A stretch of DNA of 64,000 nucleotides, from positions 6,317,001 to 6,381,000 of the forward strand of contig NC_017249.1 in assembly GCF_000284375.1 (NCBI RefSeq), read 5' to 3'. The stretch's first letter is position 1, and each line of letters starts with the position of its first letter. Both the position numbers and the translations under genes were made by a program. The stretch comes from Bradyrhizobium japonicum USDA 6. GTDB lineage: Bacteria > Pseudomonadota > Alphaproteobacteria > Rhizobiales > Xanthobacteraceae. Positions 1 through 7,993 of the stretch are shown here, piece by piece. The notes beneath the pieces are model-generated. The model made no database searches and had not been told where the DNA came from. It saw only the letters and a list, made by a program, of their open reading frames with translations.

Positions 1-73
1 GATAAGCCACTCCCAATTCCTCGAGCAGCCAAACGACACGGAACCCACGACCTTCGCCATAGACGGTGAGCAT
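1..73 (-). CDS. Glutathione S-transferase, N-terminal fragment (cut by window edge)
   Basis: Only the first 24 codons are present. They read MLTVYGEGRGFRVVWLLEEL and then GVAY, the beta-alpha start of the thioredoxin-like GST N-domain (a short strand, then the R-x-x-W-L-L-E-E helix). GSTs conjugate glutathione to electrophiles or act as glutathione-dependent isomerases; the subclass cannot be told from this piece. The ATG at position 73 is the only sensible start, and the upstream DNA carries CTTAAG repeats. The rest of the gene lies outside the window. Confidence 0.7.
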   Translation of the reverse strand, partial: MLTVYGEGRGFRVVWLLEELGVAY

Positions 74-84
74 GATTGAGCGTC

Positions 85-108
85 CTTAAGTTGGCTTAAG
101 TGCTTTAA
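85..108. promoter_or_regulatory. CTTAAG repeats upstream of the GST gene
   Basis: CTTAAG occurs at 85-90 and again at 95-100, exactly one helical turn apart, followed by the related CTTTAA at 103-108. The hexamer is its own reverse complement. The cluster lies 12-35 bp upstream of the GST start. A regulator site is an inference; no regulator gene is adjacent. Confidence 0.3.
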
Positions 109-224
109 TTCGCAGGAGCGAGATTGCCACACCTACTGCTATCGCTCTGACGCAATATGCTCAAGGCTCGTCGAATGCTCGGCGTCATGCAGCGCCGGTC
201 CTCCTCGCTTTATGGGTTCACGGC

Positions 225-404
225 CTAGTCTTCATCCGGCTCGCGTACGACTGCCGGTTCGTCGTCTTCATCCTCCTCTTCGTCGTCCTCTTCGTCGTCC
301 TCGTCTTCATCAGGATCTCGGGGCGGCATCGCGGTGCCCATAGCTACGAGCGGCGTCCAGAAGGTCGCTGTGATGAAAAATGCCTCGAAATCGTGTTGCC
401 TCAT
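225..404 (-). CDS. Small protein with hydrophobic N-half and polyacidic C-tail
   Basis: A 59-residue product. The ATG at 404 is preceded by GAGGAG about 8 nt upstream, which decides the start; the longer reading frame upstream has no such site. Residues about 7-22 are hydrophobic and aromatic (FEAFFITATFWTPLVA). From about residue 30 nearly every residue is Asp or Glu, ending in PAVVREPDED. The DNA of the tail is a TCC/TCG/TCT triplet-rich stretch at about 258-314. Polyacidic tails of this kind recur in small rhizobial proteins of unknown role (from memory). Function unknown; divalent-cation or basic-protein binding is only a guess from the charge. Confidence 0.6.
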   Translation of the reverse strand: MRQHDFEAFFITATFWTPLVAMGTAMPPRDPDEDEDDEEDDEEEDEDDEPAVVREPDED

Positions 405-546
405 GTCGTTGTTACTCCTCGAAAAGCATGCGCAGTCGAATATGCCTGACTGACGACATCCGGATGTCCAGGGCACGATCGCTCCTCCGCGACGGCGATC
501 GGATCGACAGCAGCGGCAAGGGGCGGCCCCCCACAACTGGCGGCGT

Positions 547-864
547 TTACGAATACTTTATGCCCGAGGACGCATCAGGTTCTATATTGACCAACACTTC
601 GCCGGCAGTGATTTGGGGATCCCCAAGATCGAGGTCATGCAGACTTGCCTGAATAAACTCCATTATCCTGGCATTCGCTGCATTGGCGCTTTCGCGGTCC
701 TCGAATATCATCACGGCGACACCGACGCCGTCGCCCCCATCCAGCACGTAGTACGATCTGAATCCGTGCGACTGCTTCAGGATCTGACCGACGCCGCTCT
801 TGGCGCGGCGGGCGGCGTCCGCAACCGAACGAACCTTGGTGTACTTGCGAATGACGATGTACAT
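547..864 (-). CDS. ABM-like dimeric alpha/beta-barrel protein
   Basis: A 105-residue protein starting MYIVIRKYTKV. The pattern of a first strand, a helix (SVADAARRAKSGVGQILKQ), a G-F-R-x-Y-Y-V-L strand, a second helix (ESANAANARIMEFI) and a last strand (EVLVNIEP) is that of single-domain ferredoxin-like proteins of the antibiotic-biosynthesis-monooxygenase/stress-response barrel superfamily. These usually dimerise; many have no known substrate. The start at 864 is chosen because the barrel begins there; the upstream extension is low-complexity basic sequence. It lies next to a dodecin gene on the same strand, suggesting a stress or flavin-related role, which is an inference. Confidence 0.6.
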   Translation of the reverse strand: MYIVIRKYTKVRSVADAARRAKSGVGQILKQSHGFRSYYVLDGGDGVGVAVMIFEDRESANAANARIMEFIQASLHDLDLGDPQITAGEVLVNIEPDASSGIKYS

Positions 865-971
865 GAGGTCACCACGCGTTGCAGTTCCCGTCCCACGCAT
901 CAAAGCATACCGGCCCCGGTTGGGCCAGGGCGCTGCTCCGGATGGCCGCGCGCCTTTCTCCAGTGAGCCAA

Positions 972-996
972 CCTCGCCCCGCAAGCGGGGGCGAGG
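972..996. terminator. Strong GC hairpin between dodecin and ABM-like gene
   Basis: CCTCGCCCC at 972-980 pairs with GGGGCGAGG near 988-996 around a short GCAAGC-type loop (one bulged G). It lies directly downstream of the dodecin stop on the minus strand. There is no U-run after it, so it may be a weak or Rho-assisted terminator or an RNA-processing hairpin. Confidence 0.4.
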
Positions 997-1005
997 TGCC
1001 GAGGC

Positions 1006-1221
1006 TCAGGACCCCTCGAACTTGAACGAGACGTTGAGCTTGGCGCGATAGGCCTCTACGTTTCCCTTCTCATCCAGTTGCACATCGAGCTTGACGACCT
1101 CTGCAATGCGAAGATCCCGGAGAGATTTTGCAGCTTGCCCGACCGCATTGGCGGCCGCCTTCTCCCATGAGTCGCTGCTGGTACCGATCAGTTCAATGAC
1201 CTTGTAGACGCTATCAGGCAT
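1006..1221 (-). CDS. Dodecin family flavin-binding protein
   Basis: A 71-residue protein starting MPDSVYKVIELIGTSSDSWE, with the dodecin order: strand Y-K-V-I-E-L-I-G-T-S, helix W-E-K-A-A-A-N-A-V-x-x-A-A-K-S-L, then two strands ending KLNVSFKFEGS. Dodecins form hollow 12-mers that store flavins in the cytoplasm. AGGAGG stands 5-6 nt upstream of the ATG at 1221, fixing the start. Odd: where archaeal and many bacterial dodecins have the flavin-stacking Trp (L-R-W-F-E-V), this one has LRIAEV, so flavin binding may be weaker or different. Family call is firm, ligand is not. Confidence 0.9.
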   Translation of the reverse strand: MPDSVYKVIELIGTSSDSWEKAAANAVGQAAKSLRDLRIAEVVKLDVQLDEKGNVEAYRAKLNVSFKFEGS

Positions 1222-1409
1222 GTCGTCCTCCTGTTCGGTCTGAAGCAGGAAGCAGGTGCTCCCTGCCGTTGTGAAATCTAGCATCAGGATGTCGGCGCTG
1301 ATACGACGCGATAGGGACTCGGACGCCGCCCGGGGGCCCGATAAGGACAAACCGCATTTGGCGGAGATCGCGGCTTGTGGCCCGAAGCCGCGGTGCGATC
1401 AGGTCGTCG

Positions 1410-2129
1410 TCAGGCGGCTCTCAGAGGCCTGGACCTGACCACCCGCGTCAGCATCGGGAAATGCTTGTTGCCGCCTGCGAAGGGCGGGAACTGAACGAAG
1501 TCCGCGCGCATGCGCTTGATCACGTCGGAGCCGAGCGCGTGCGCGAGGGCTTGCGGGCTGTCGAACACCAGCTTGTTGCGCTGCATGTGCTCGACGCGCT
1601 GCGACGGCAGCCGGTCGACCCAATCGATGCGGGTGTAGATCTCGATCTGGCGAACATCAGGGAAAGTTCGCATGATCGATGGATGATGCTCGAGATAATG
1701 CAGGTTCCAGGCGTTCATGTCTTCCGCCGGGCCGGGATAGTGCACGAGGTAGCTGCACGGAGTGGTCGTGCCTGCCGGATGCGCGGCGACGTCGACGGGA
1801 AACGCGCGTGTCAGCATGACCTGGTGCGTGACGTCCAACCCGGCGAGGCTCGCCAGTCCGGCCCCCATCGCGAGAACGGTAAGGATACCACCGCGGTCCA
1901 TTGCCGCCTCGCAGGCGAGCAGGTCCGGAAACCGTAGTTGAAGCGCAAACACCGGGCCGGATCCATCGGCCTTGTAGGGATGATCGACCGACTGTTCGAG
2001 CGGCGTGAACAGCAGGCTCTCGGTCATGTCAGGGATCGATCCGACCAACTCCGCTACGGCGTCAACCTCGTCAGGATGAATTCGCCGTTCGCCTGCCGGA
2101 TCGGAGAATGTCATGAAGAGCGAGATCAT
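1410..2129 (-). CDS. EthD-domain protein (duplicated dimeric alpha/beta barrel)
   Basis: A 239-residue protein. The second half has the EthD-type signature (YLVHYPGPAED, then WNLHYLEHHPSIMRTFPDVR), with a conserved His-rich helix start; the first half looks like a degenerate copy (MISLFMTFSDP through the LTP region). EthD-like proteins are small barrels found in degradation operons, often as accessory or isomerase/decyclase-type enzymes. It is the last gene of the leftward arm: its ATG overlaps the stop of the upstream thioesterase gene by 4 bp (ATGA), so the two are translationally coupled. Substrate is not predictable; participation in the aromatic pathway is inferred from context. Confidence 0.65.
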   Translation of the reverse strand: MISLFMTFSDPAGERRIHPDEVDAVAELVGSIPDMTESLLFTPLEQSVDHPYKADGSGPVFALQLRFPDLLACEAAMDRGGILTVLAMGAGLASLAGLDVTHQVMLTRAFPVDVAAHPAGTTTPCSYLVHYPGPAEDMNAWNLHYLEHHPSIMRTFPDVRQIEIYTRIDWVDRLPSQRVEHMQRNKLVFDSPQALAHALGSDVIKRMRADFVQFPPFAGGNKHFPMLTRVVRSRPLRAA

Positions 2130-2563
2130 GTGGGTGCTGCCTCGGTGCCCTCGCCCACGCTCATATGCGCCATCAGCGCGGCGCGAATGTCATCCGGCCA
2201 CGGGATCGCATGATGATCCACCAGCGACGTCGCGGCCAGGATCTGCCGCGCGCGCCAGCGCATGCCGTTCGCGCCGGAGACGACATGCTCCAGATGGAGC
2301 GACGATCCACCGACCCGGCCGATGCGCAATCCGAACGTCAGGCGATCGCCGAACATCGACGGCCGGGAGAAGTCGCAGGTCAGGTGCACCGTGGGCGTCC
2401 CGATCTTCCGGACCGTGATCAATTCCGGCCATGGAAAGCCGATCCTCGCCCAGAAGTCTTCGACGACGCCGTTGAGGATGTTCAGGTAGGACGGGAAGTA
2501 CGCGATCCCCGAGGGATCGCAGTCTCCGAACCTCAGCTCGCGGTCGAACGAGAACGACGTCAT
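2126..2563 (-). CDS. 4-hydroxybenzoyl-CoA thioesterase-like hot-dog protein
   Basis: A 145-residue single hot-dog domain. Residues 1-20 read MTSFSFDRELRFGDCDPSGI, then AYFPSYLNILN: this is the R-F-x-x-x-D-x-x-G-I-x-Y-F-x-x-Y motif of 4-hydroxybenzoyl-CoA/YbgC thioesterases, with the catalytic Asp in D-C-D-P-S-G. They hydrolyse aryl- or acyl-CoA esters in the cytoplasm. The ATG shares one base with the stop codon of the upstream FAH gene (TGATG). In this operon it may release a free aromatic acid from a CoA ester made by the ligase or the oxidoreductase of the island; this is inference. Confidence 0.8.
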   Translation of the reverse strand: MTSFSFDRELRFGDCDPSGIAYFPSYLNILNGVVEDFWARIGFPWPELITVRKIGTPTVHLTCDFSRPSMFGDRLTFGLRIGRVGGSSLHLEHVVSGANGMRWRARQILAATSLVDHHAIPWPDDIRAALMAHMSVGEGTEAAPT

Positions 2564-3471
2564 CAGATCGCAACGACCGGATGCCGGATCATGCCGACGC
2601 CATCGATCCCGGCTTCCACCACGTCGCCCGGCCACAGCCATTCCTGGGGATTCCTGCCGGCGCCGACGCCTTCCGGCGTTCCCGTTGCGATGATGTCGCC
2701 CGGCTCCAGCGTCATGCCCGATGAAATGTCCGATATCAGGACCGGAATGTCGAAGATCATGTATTTGGTGTTGGAGTCCTGCTTCATGACCCCGTTCTTC
2801 GTCAGCCACAGCCGCAGGTCATGCGGGTCGGGGATCTCGTCCGCGGTCACGATGCAGGGGCCGAACGGCGCATAGGTGTCCATGCCCTTGGAGAAGATCC
2901 ACTGCCCGGCGCGGCGATTGTCGCGCGCGGAGATGTCGATCATCACCGAATAGCCGAAGACGTGGTCCATCGCCTTGTCGGTCGCGATGCGGGTTGCGGT
3001 CTTGCCGATGATGACGGCGAGCTCTACTTCCCAGTCGAGCTGCTGCGTCATCTTCGCATTGTGCTGAATCGCGCCGCCGGGGCCGATCACCGACGTCGGC
3101 GGCTTGGAGAACACGACCGGCTGCTTCGGCAGATCCTTGTCCGTGTCCAGGCTCTTCGCGGACTCCGCCACATGCGCGCGGTAGTTCAGTCCGATGCCGA
3201 AGATGTTCTTGCGGGGCCGCGGGATCGGCGCCTGCAGCCTCACGTCTTCGACCGGAACGGCGGAGCCGGCCGGCAAGCGTCCATCGGCATCGTCCAGACG
3301 CTCCTTCAGCGCCGGCAGCAATGTCACGCTGTTGTCGACGAACGACAGCATGTCGCTCGGCCATGCAAAGCCATGCGACGCACCGAGGTGCTCGACGTCC
3401 ACGACCAATCCGTCAACGAGGACCCCGAGGCGGGCACCGCTGGAGCCCAAGATGTAGGTAACAAGGCGCAT
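2563..3471 (-). CDS. FAH-family hydrolase (fumarylpyruvate hydrolase-like)
   Basis: A 302-residue fumarylacetoacetate-hydrolase-family enzyme. The C-terminal catalytic domain starts near residue 92 (NIFGIGLNYRAHVAES), continues with FSKPPTSVIGPG and the metal-binding D-W-E-V-E-L-A-V-I-I-G-K segment, and ends with the family's E-P-G-D-I-I-A-T-G-T-P-E-G-V-G motif. Members cleave the C-C bond of fumarylpyruvate, fumarylacetoacetate and similar diketo acids, or decarboxylate/isomerise them. Directly downstream of a gentisate-dioxygenase-like gene the natural substrate would be maleyl- or fumarylpyruvate. No maleylpyruvate isomerase is visible nearby, although the cut GST at 1-73 cannot be excluded as one. 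Family firm, substrate inferred. Confidence 0.85.
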   Translation of the reverse strand: MRLVTYILGSSGARLGVLVDGLVVDVEHLGASHGFAWPSDMLSFVDNSVTLLPALKERLDDADGRLPAGSAVPVEDVRLQAPIPRPRKNIFGIGLNYRAHVAESAKSLDTDKDLPKQPVVFSKPPTSVIGPGGAIQHNAKMTQQLDWEVELAVIIGKTATRIATDKAMDHVFGYSVMIDISARDNRRAGQWIFSKGMDTYAPFGPCIVTADEIPDPHDLRLWLTKNGVMKQDSNTKYMIFDIPVLISDISSGMTLEPGDIIATGTPEGVGAGRNPQEWLWPGDVVEAGIDGVGMIRHPVVAI

Positions 3472-3514
3472 GAAGCTCTATCCGGCTCTTTCGGTTGAAT
3501 TCTATGCGGGGACG

Positions 3515-4621
3515 TCAGGCGGCAACCGGCTGATGGCCGGCGTTGTCGCCATAGGCCTCTTCCCGGTAGAAGCCGAGACTCTCGATGACGGGCAGATCGT
3601 TGAAGCAGAACAGGCACGCGTCCTCGCTGCCCGAGGCATTGCCGTGCTCATGCCAGGCCCAGGAGGGAACGCAGAAGATGTCGCGTTCCTGCCACTCGAA
3701 GCGCTGGCCGGCGATGATCGAATAGCCGCGGCCCTTGGCAACCTGGTAGATGAAGCTGCCGGTGTGCCGGTGCGACTTCGTCTTCTCGCCCGGCCGCAGC
3801 AGCTGCATGCTCGCGCCGATCGTCTGCATCACGTGCCCGCCGGTGATCGGATTGACGTAGTTCATGAGAATGCCGTCATAGGGCGAACCGTCGGTCGCGG
3901 CGGCGTATTTGCGCAAGGACTCGTAGGTCGGCTCCCATTCGTATTTGAACATGGGCGAATAACCCTTCGACCATTTCGAATCCGCCGGCCGAAGCCCGGG
4001 ATTGCCCCAGGTCTTGGTCATGTCGTCCACGGGATAGCCGGAATCTTCCTGCTGCACCTTGGGATGGACCGCGAAAAAGTTCGCCTCCAGTGCGTTGACG
4101 AGCGGGATATCCAGGCCGTCCTGCCAGATGCAGACCGAGCCGTTGCCTTCGACGCCATGCTCGTGCCAGGTGCCGTTCGGCGTGAGCACGAAATCCCGCG
4201 CCCCCAGCGTCATCTTGTGCCCATCGACGATGGTGTAGGCGCCCGCCCCCTCCATGATGAAGCGCAGGGCTGAAGCCGAGTGCGCGTGCGCTGTTGCTAC
4301 TTCGCCGGGATGCATCACCTGCAATCCCGAATAGAGCCAGCCGACCGCCGCCGACACGTCGCGGCGGCCGGGATTGTTGAGGTAGATCACCCGCCGCCCC
4401 GCCTTTTCCGGCGAGACCAGCTCGACCGAGCGCAGCACGTGCTCGCGCAGATCGTTGTAGCGCCAGAGCACGGGAACGGACGCCGATTGCGGCGCCCACG
4501 GCTCGATCTTGTTGGCGACCGTCCACAGCGCGCCCGCTTCGTACTTTTCCAGGTCCTTGTAATAGGCCTTGAGCTCAGGGGTATCTTCGACATTGGCCCG
4601 GCCGACGACGTTCTCGCGCAT
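3515..4621 (-). CDS. Gentisate 1,2-dioxygenase-like bicupin
   Basis: A 368-residue bicupin. The first cupin has HAHSASALRFIMEG (His112, His114, Glu124) and a later W-H-E-H-G (His153, His155); the second has S-H-R-H-T-G-S-F-I-Y and a W-A-W-H-E-H-G-N. That is the layout of gentisate 1,2-dioxygenase and the related salicylate-ring-cleaving enzymes, which open a 2,5-dihydroxy- or 2-hydroxybenzoate ring with Fe(II) and O2. GGAGGAT lies immediately upstream of the ATG at 4621; a TTG four codons upstream overlaps that site and is unlikely to be the start. The next gene is an FAH hydrolase, matching a gentisate-type lower pathway. A 5-substituted salicylate dioxygenase is an alternative. Confidence 0.82.
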   Translation of the reverse strand: MRENVVGRANVEDTPELKAYYKDLEKYEAGALWTVANKIEPWAPQSASVPVLWRYNDLREHVLRSVELVSPEKAGRRVIYLNNPGRRDVSAAVGWLYSGLQVMHPGEVATAHAHSASALRFIMEGAGAYTIVDGHKMTLGARDFVLTPNGTWHEHGVEGNGSVCIWQDGLDIPLVNALEANFFAVHPKVQQEDSGYPVDDMTKTWGNPGLRPADSKWSKGYSPMFKYEWEPTYESLRKYAAATDGSPYDGILMNYVNPITGGHVMQTIGASMQLLRPGEKTKSHRHTGSFIYQVAKGRGYSIIAGQRFEWQERDIFCVPSWAWHEHGNASGSEDACLFCFNDLPVIESLGFYREEAYGDNAGHQPVAA

Positions 4622-4684
4622 CCTATCCTCCAAGTCCTGTCCGACGACGTCCTGTTTGGTAGCGTTGCATCGCGCCCCGAACCG

Positions 4685-5706
4685 TCATTCCAATTTGCCG
4701 GGAATCGACGAGAAGCCCACCTGCTCGTCTCCCGCGGCACGCTCTGTCTCCATCAGGCCGAGCGGCGCCAGAGGGCGGCGGTTGACCCGCAAATCGAAAA
4801 TGTCGAACCGGTTGTAGTGCCCGACGATGTCATGCATCTGCTTCGGCTGGATGCAGCGGTCGAGGTCGATGTCGGCGTAGACGATGCCTTCGTCGTCGAT
4901 CAGGGGATCGCCGACCACGCGGCCGTCAGGTCCGATGATGCCGGAGAACGCGCTTGATTTGCGCTGCAGGCGCGCACGCGCGTCGGGGACGACCGTTTCC
5001 ATCGCCGTGATGATCTCCTCCGACACGGTCGAGCAGGAGACGATCGTAAAAATCTTGCCCTCAAAGGAATGGGCGATCGCGCGCAACTTGATCGCCTCCG
5101 CCATGTCGTAGTCGGGGGCGCGACCGGAAGCGAGATGTAGCTGGCGACATGCACGAGCTCACCCTGACCCAACAGCGCAAAGCGCGCGAGCGTGTTGGTG
5201 TTCTCGCCGCAGGCGAGCCCGCCGAGACGCCCGATCTCGGTATCATAGACGCGCAGGCTCGATCCGTCACCGCCGGTCCAGGTCAGCTTCTCCGCCCAGG
5301 TCGGCACCAGCTTGCGGTGCTTGCCCAGCACCGCGCCGTCCGGCCCGATGAAGACCAGAGTATTGTAGATCGCGCCCAGCGACACCGGGCTGCGCTCGTT
5401 CACGCCCAGCACGACGTAGCATCCGGTATCGCGCGCGGCCTTCCTGACGGCATCGACCTCCGGACCCGGCACCAGCACCGATGCCTTGGCGAGCTTCTCG
5501 AACCATGCGCTGCCCGTGACGGGATCGGTGATCCAGTTCCAGTAGGGATAGCCGGGAACGAACACTTCGGGGAACGCGACGAGCTTCGCGCCATTGGCTG
5601 CGGCTTCACGGATCAGTGAAGCCGCCTTGTCGGCTGTCGCGCCCGGGTTGAGGTAGACAGGTGAAGCCTGGACGGCGGCAGCTCTAAAGCGAGGCAGCTT
5701 CAGCAT
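4685..5706 (-). pseudogene. Nitrilase, interrupted by a 1-bp homopolymer frameshift
   Basis: Frame 1 (5706 to about 5118) encodes the nitrilase N-terminal two thirds with the whole catalytic triad: Glu47 in LVAFPEVFVPGYPYW, Lys132 in K-H-R-K-L-V-P-T-W-A-E-K and Cys166 in G-L-A-C-G-E-N-T-N. The remaining family sequence (DYDMAEAIKLRAIAHSFEGK onward to SIPGKLE) continues in another frame to 4685. The break is at the G5 run 5114-5118 (C5 on the coding strand); one extra C gives an unbroken 340-codon frame with the family-typical S-L-P-V-A-P-P-D-Y-D-M-A. Nitrilases turn nitriles such as indole- or phenylacetonitrile into acids plus ammonia. First gene of the leftward arm. Real mutation and sequencing error are both possible. 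Confidence 0.85.
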
Positions 5707-5781
5707 TGGCCCTACCCTGTCGCTGGCTCATGATCGCCTTGCCGGAGCAGAGGTCCGCAAGCGTGATAGCATGGCGCGGCG

Positions 5782-5819
5782 TTGACTTACTTCACATATA
5801 AACGTATGCTATCGCATAT
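5782..5819 (+). promoter_or_regulatory. Sigma70-like promoter with overlapping inverted-repeat operator
   Basis: TTGACT (5782-5787), a 17-bp spacer and TATGCT (5805-5810) form a good vegetative promoter for the oxidoreductase genes. The 16-mer GTATGCTATCGCATAT (5804-5819) is an inverted repeat (TATGC/GCATA) that covers the -10 element. A matching 16-mer sits at 15851-15866 at the other divergent promoter of the island. A second, overlapping half (CATATAAACGTATG) lies just upstream. Repression by one of the MarR proteins encoded at 9709-10685 is the simplest reading. Confidence 0.6.
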
Positions 5820-5833
5820 TTCTGGAGGGTGCA

Positions 5834-7993
5834 ATGGCTGAACGGTCTTTTGCTCGGGAAGTCGAGGATCTCCGGCTCGGCGACGGCGATACGTTCCGCG
5901 GCGAAGGCATCCTCGCCATCACCAAGGCGCTGCTGCAATCCGGCGTCGCCTATGTCGGCGGCTACCAGGGCTCGCCGATCTCGCACCTGATGGACGTGCT
6001 CGCCGACGCCAAGGACGTGCTCGACGATCTCGGCGTCGTGTTCCAGAGCTCCGCCAACGAAGCGGCTGCGGCGGCGATGCTGTCGGCCTCGGTGATGTAT
6101 CCCCTGCGCGGCGCGGTGGCGTGGAAGTCGACGGTCGGCACCAACGTCGCCTCCGACGCGCTCGCCAATCTCGCCTCGGGCGGCGTCACCGGCGGCACCA
6201 TGATCATCGTCGGCGAGGACTATGGCGAAGGCTCCTCCATCATGCAGGAGCGGACCCACGCCTTCGCGATGAAATCGCAGATGTGGCTGCTCGATCCCCG
6301 CCCCGATCATGAGTGCATCGTCAATCTGATCGAGAAGGGTTTTGAGCTCTCCGAATTCTCGAACACGCCCGTGATGCTCGAGGTTCGCGTCCGCGCCTGC
6401 CACATGCACGGCAGCTTCGCCTGCAAGGACAACGTCAAGCCGGCGCACACCATCAAGGACGCGCTCAACAGCCCCAGGCGCGACGTCAACCGCATCGTGC
6501 TGCCGCCGGCGGCCTATGAGCACGAGCAGGAGAAGATCAAGACGCGGATGCCCGCCGCGATCGGCTTCATCCGGGACAATAGGCTGAATGAATGGATGGG
6601 GCCGAAGCAGGGCAAGGTCGGCATCATCATGCAGGGCGGCATGTACAACAACGTGATCCGCGCGCTGCAATATCTCGGGCTGTCGGATGCCTACGGCAAC
6701 ACACAGGTTCCGCTCTACGTCATGAACGTCACCTACCCCGTGATCGACACCGAGGTCGCGGAGTTCTGCGTCGACAAGGACGCCGTCCTGATCGTCGAGG
6801 AAGGCCAGCCTGAATATCTGGAGCAGGCGATCAACACCGTGCTCCGCCGAAGGGACATCCAGGCGCGCATCCACGGCAAGGACGTGCTGCCGATGGGCGG
6901 CGACTACACCGCGCAGGTCCTGCTCGGCGGCGTCAGGGACTTCCTGGAGAAGACCGAGCCGCGGCTGCTCGGCAACCGGCCGCCGGCGCCGGACGCCGTT
7001 CCCGTGCTCAATCACCCCGCGGTCGAGAAGCTGAAGCAGGTCGTGCCGGCGCGCCCGCCCGGGCTCTGCACCGGCTGCCCGGAGCGGCCGATCTTCGCCG
7101 CGATGAAGCTCGTCGAGGAAGAGCTCGGCCAGCATCATGTCTCGGCCGACATCGGCTGCCATCTGTTCTCGATCCTGCCGCCCTTCAATATCGGCGCGAC
7201 CACCATGGGCTTCGGCCTTGGCCCGGCCTCGACCTCGGCCTTCAACGTCAAGGCCGACAAACGCTCGATCGCGGTGATGGGCGACGGCGGCTTCTGGCAC
7301 AACGGACTGACCAGCGGCATCGGCAATGCCGTGTTCAACAAGCACGACGGCGTGTTCGTCATCGTCGACAACTATTACACCTCGGCGACCGGCGGTCAGG
7401 ACATCCTGTCCTCGCGCGCGATCAACAAGCGGCGCGACACCAACAATTCGATCGTCAAGGCCGTGAAGGGCATCGGCGGCCAGTGGGTGCGCCAGCTCGA
7501 CCGCACCTATGATGTCGGCAAGATGCGCGACACGCTGAAGGAAGCGCTGACGACCAAGGAGGAAGGCCCCAAGGTCATCGTCGCGTCCTCCGAATGCATG
7601 CTGAACAAGCAGCGCCGCGTGAAGCCGCAGATCAACAAGGCGATCAAGGACGGAGTGCGCATCGTCAAGGAACGCTTCGGTGTCGACGAGGACGTCTGCA
7701 CCGGCGACCACGCCTGCATACGGCTCTCGGGCTGCCCGTCGCTTTCGGTGAAGCAGCTGGACGATCCCTTGCGCGACGATCCCGTTGCGGCGATCGACAA
7801 TTCCTGCGTCGGCTGCGGCAATTGCGGCGAGGTCTCCGAGGCCGCCGTGCTCTGCCCCTCGTTCTATCGCGCGGACGTCATTCACAATCCGACCGGCTGG
7901 GACAGGTTCAAATCCAGGGTCGCGATGGCCATGATCGGCTGGCTGCAACGGCGGCGTGATCGCCGGCGTCCGGCACTCGAGGCGTTGGCATGA
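5834..7993 (+). CDS. Indolepyruvate:ferredoxin oxidoreductase, alpha-type subunit
   Basis: A 719-residue protein. The N-terminal region (about 20-220, G-G-Y-Q-G-S-P-I-S) is the pyruvate:ferredoxin-oxidoreductase N domain; the central TPP domain has GDGGFWHNGLTSGIGNA near residue 481 followed by V-D-N-Y-Y-T-S-A-T-G-G-Q, the thiamine diphosphate/Mg motif; the C-terminus carries Cys-rich iron-sulphur segments (C-T-G-D-H-A-C, then CVGCGNCGEVSEAAVLCPS near residue 656). Such enzymes oxidatively decarboxylate aryl-pyruvates to aryl-acetyl-CoA with ferredoxin as acceptor. GGAGGG precedes the ATG. Its stop overlaps the start of the beta-type gene by 4 bp. In this island it could link tryptophan- or phenylalanine-derived 2-oxo acids to the aromatic pathway. 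Confidence 0.88.
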   Translation: MAERSFAREVEDLRLGDGDTFRGEGILAITKALLQSGVAYVGGYQGSPISHLMDVLADAKDVLDDLGVVFQSSANEAAAAAMLSASVMYPLRGAVAWKSTVGTNVASDALANLASGGVTGGTMIIVGEDYGEGSSIMQERTHAFAMKSQMWLLDPRPDHECIVNLIEKGFELSEFSNTPVMLEVRVRACHMHGSFACKDNVKPAHTIKDALNSPRRDVNRIVLPPAAYEHEQEKIKTRMPAAIGFIRDNRLNEWMGPKQGKVGIIMQGGMYNNVIRALQYLGLSDAYGNTQVPLYVMNVTYPVIDTEVAEFCVDKDAVLIVEEGQPEYLEQAINTVLRRRDIQARIHGKDVLPMGGDYTAQVLLGGVRDFLEKTEPRLLGNRPPAPDAVPVLNHPAVEKLKQVVPARPPGLCTGCPERPIFAAMKLVEEELGQHHVSADIGCHLFSILPPFNIGATTMGFGLGPASTSAFNVKADKRSIAVMGDGGFWHNGLTSGIGNAVFNKHDGVFVIVDNYYTSATGGQDILSSRAINKRRDTNNSIVKAVKGIGGQWVRQLDRTYDVGKMRDTLKEALTTKEEGPKVIVASSECMLNKQRRVKPQINKAIKDGVRIVKERFGVDEDVCTGDHACIRLSGCPSLSVKQLDDPLRDDPVAAIDNSCVGCGNCGEVSEAAVLCPSFYRADVIHNPTGWDRFKSRVAMAMIGWLQRRRDRRRPALEALA

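Noticed and set aside
258..314. CRISPR or satellite repeat in the TCC/TCG-rich stretch
   Set aside because: It is the coding sequence of the polyacidic tail; no spacers or regular unit length.
5114..5118. Programmed ribosomal frameshift in the nitrilase
   Set aside because: No stimulatory structure or known precedent for nitrilases; a missing homopolymer base explains it more simply, and the same error type occurs at 22815.
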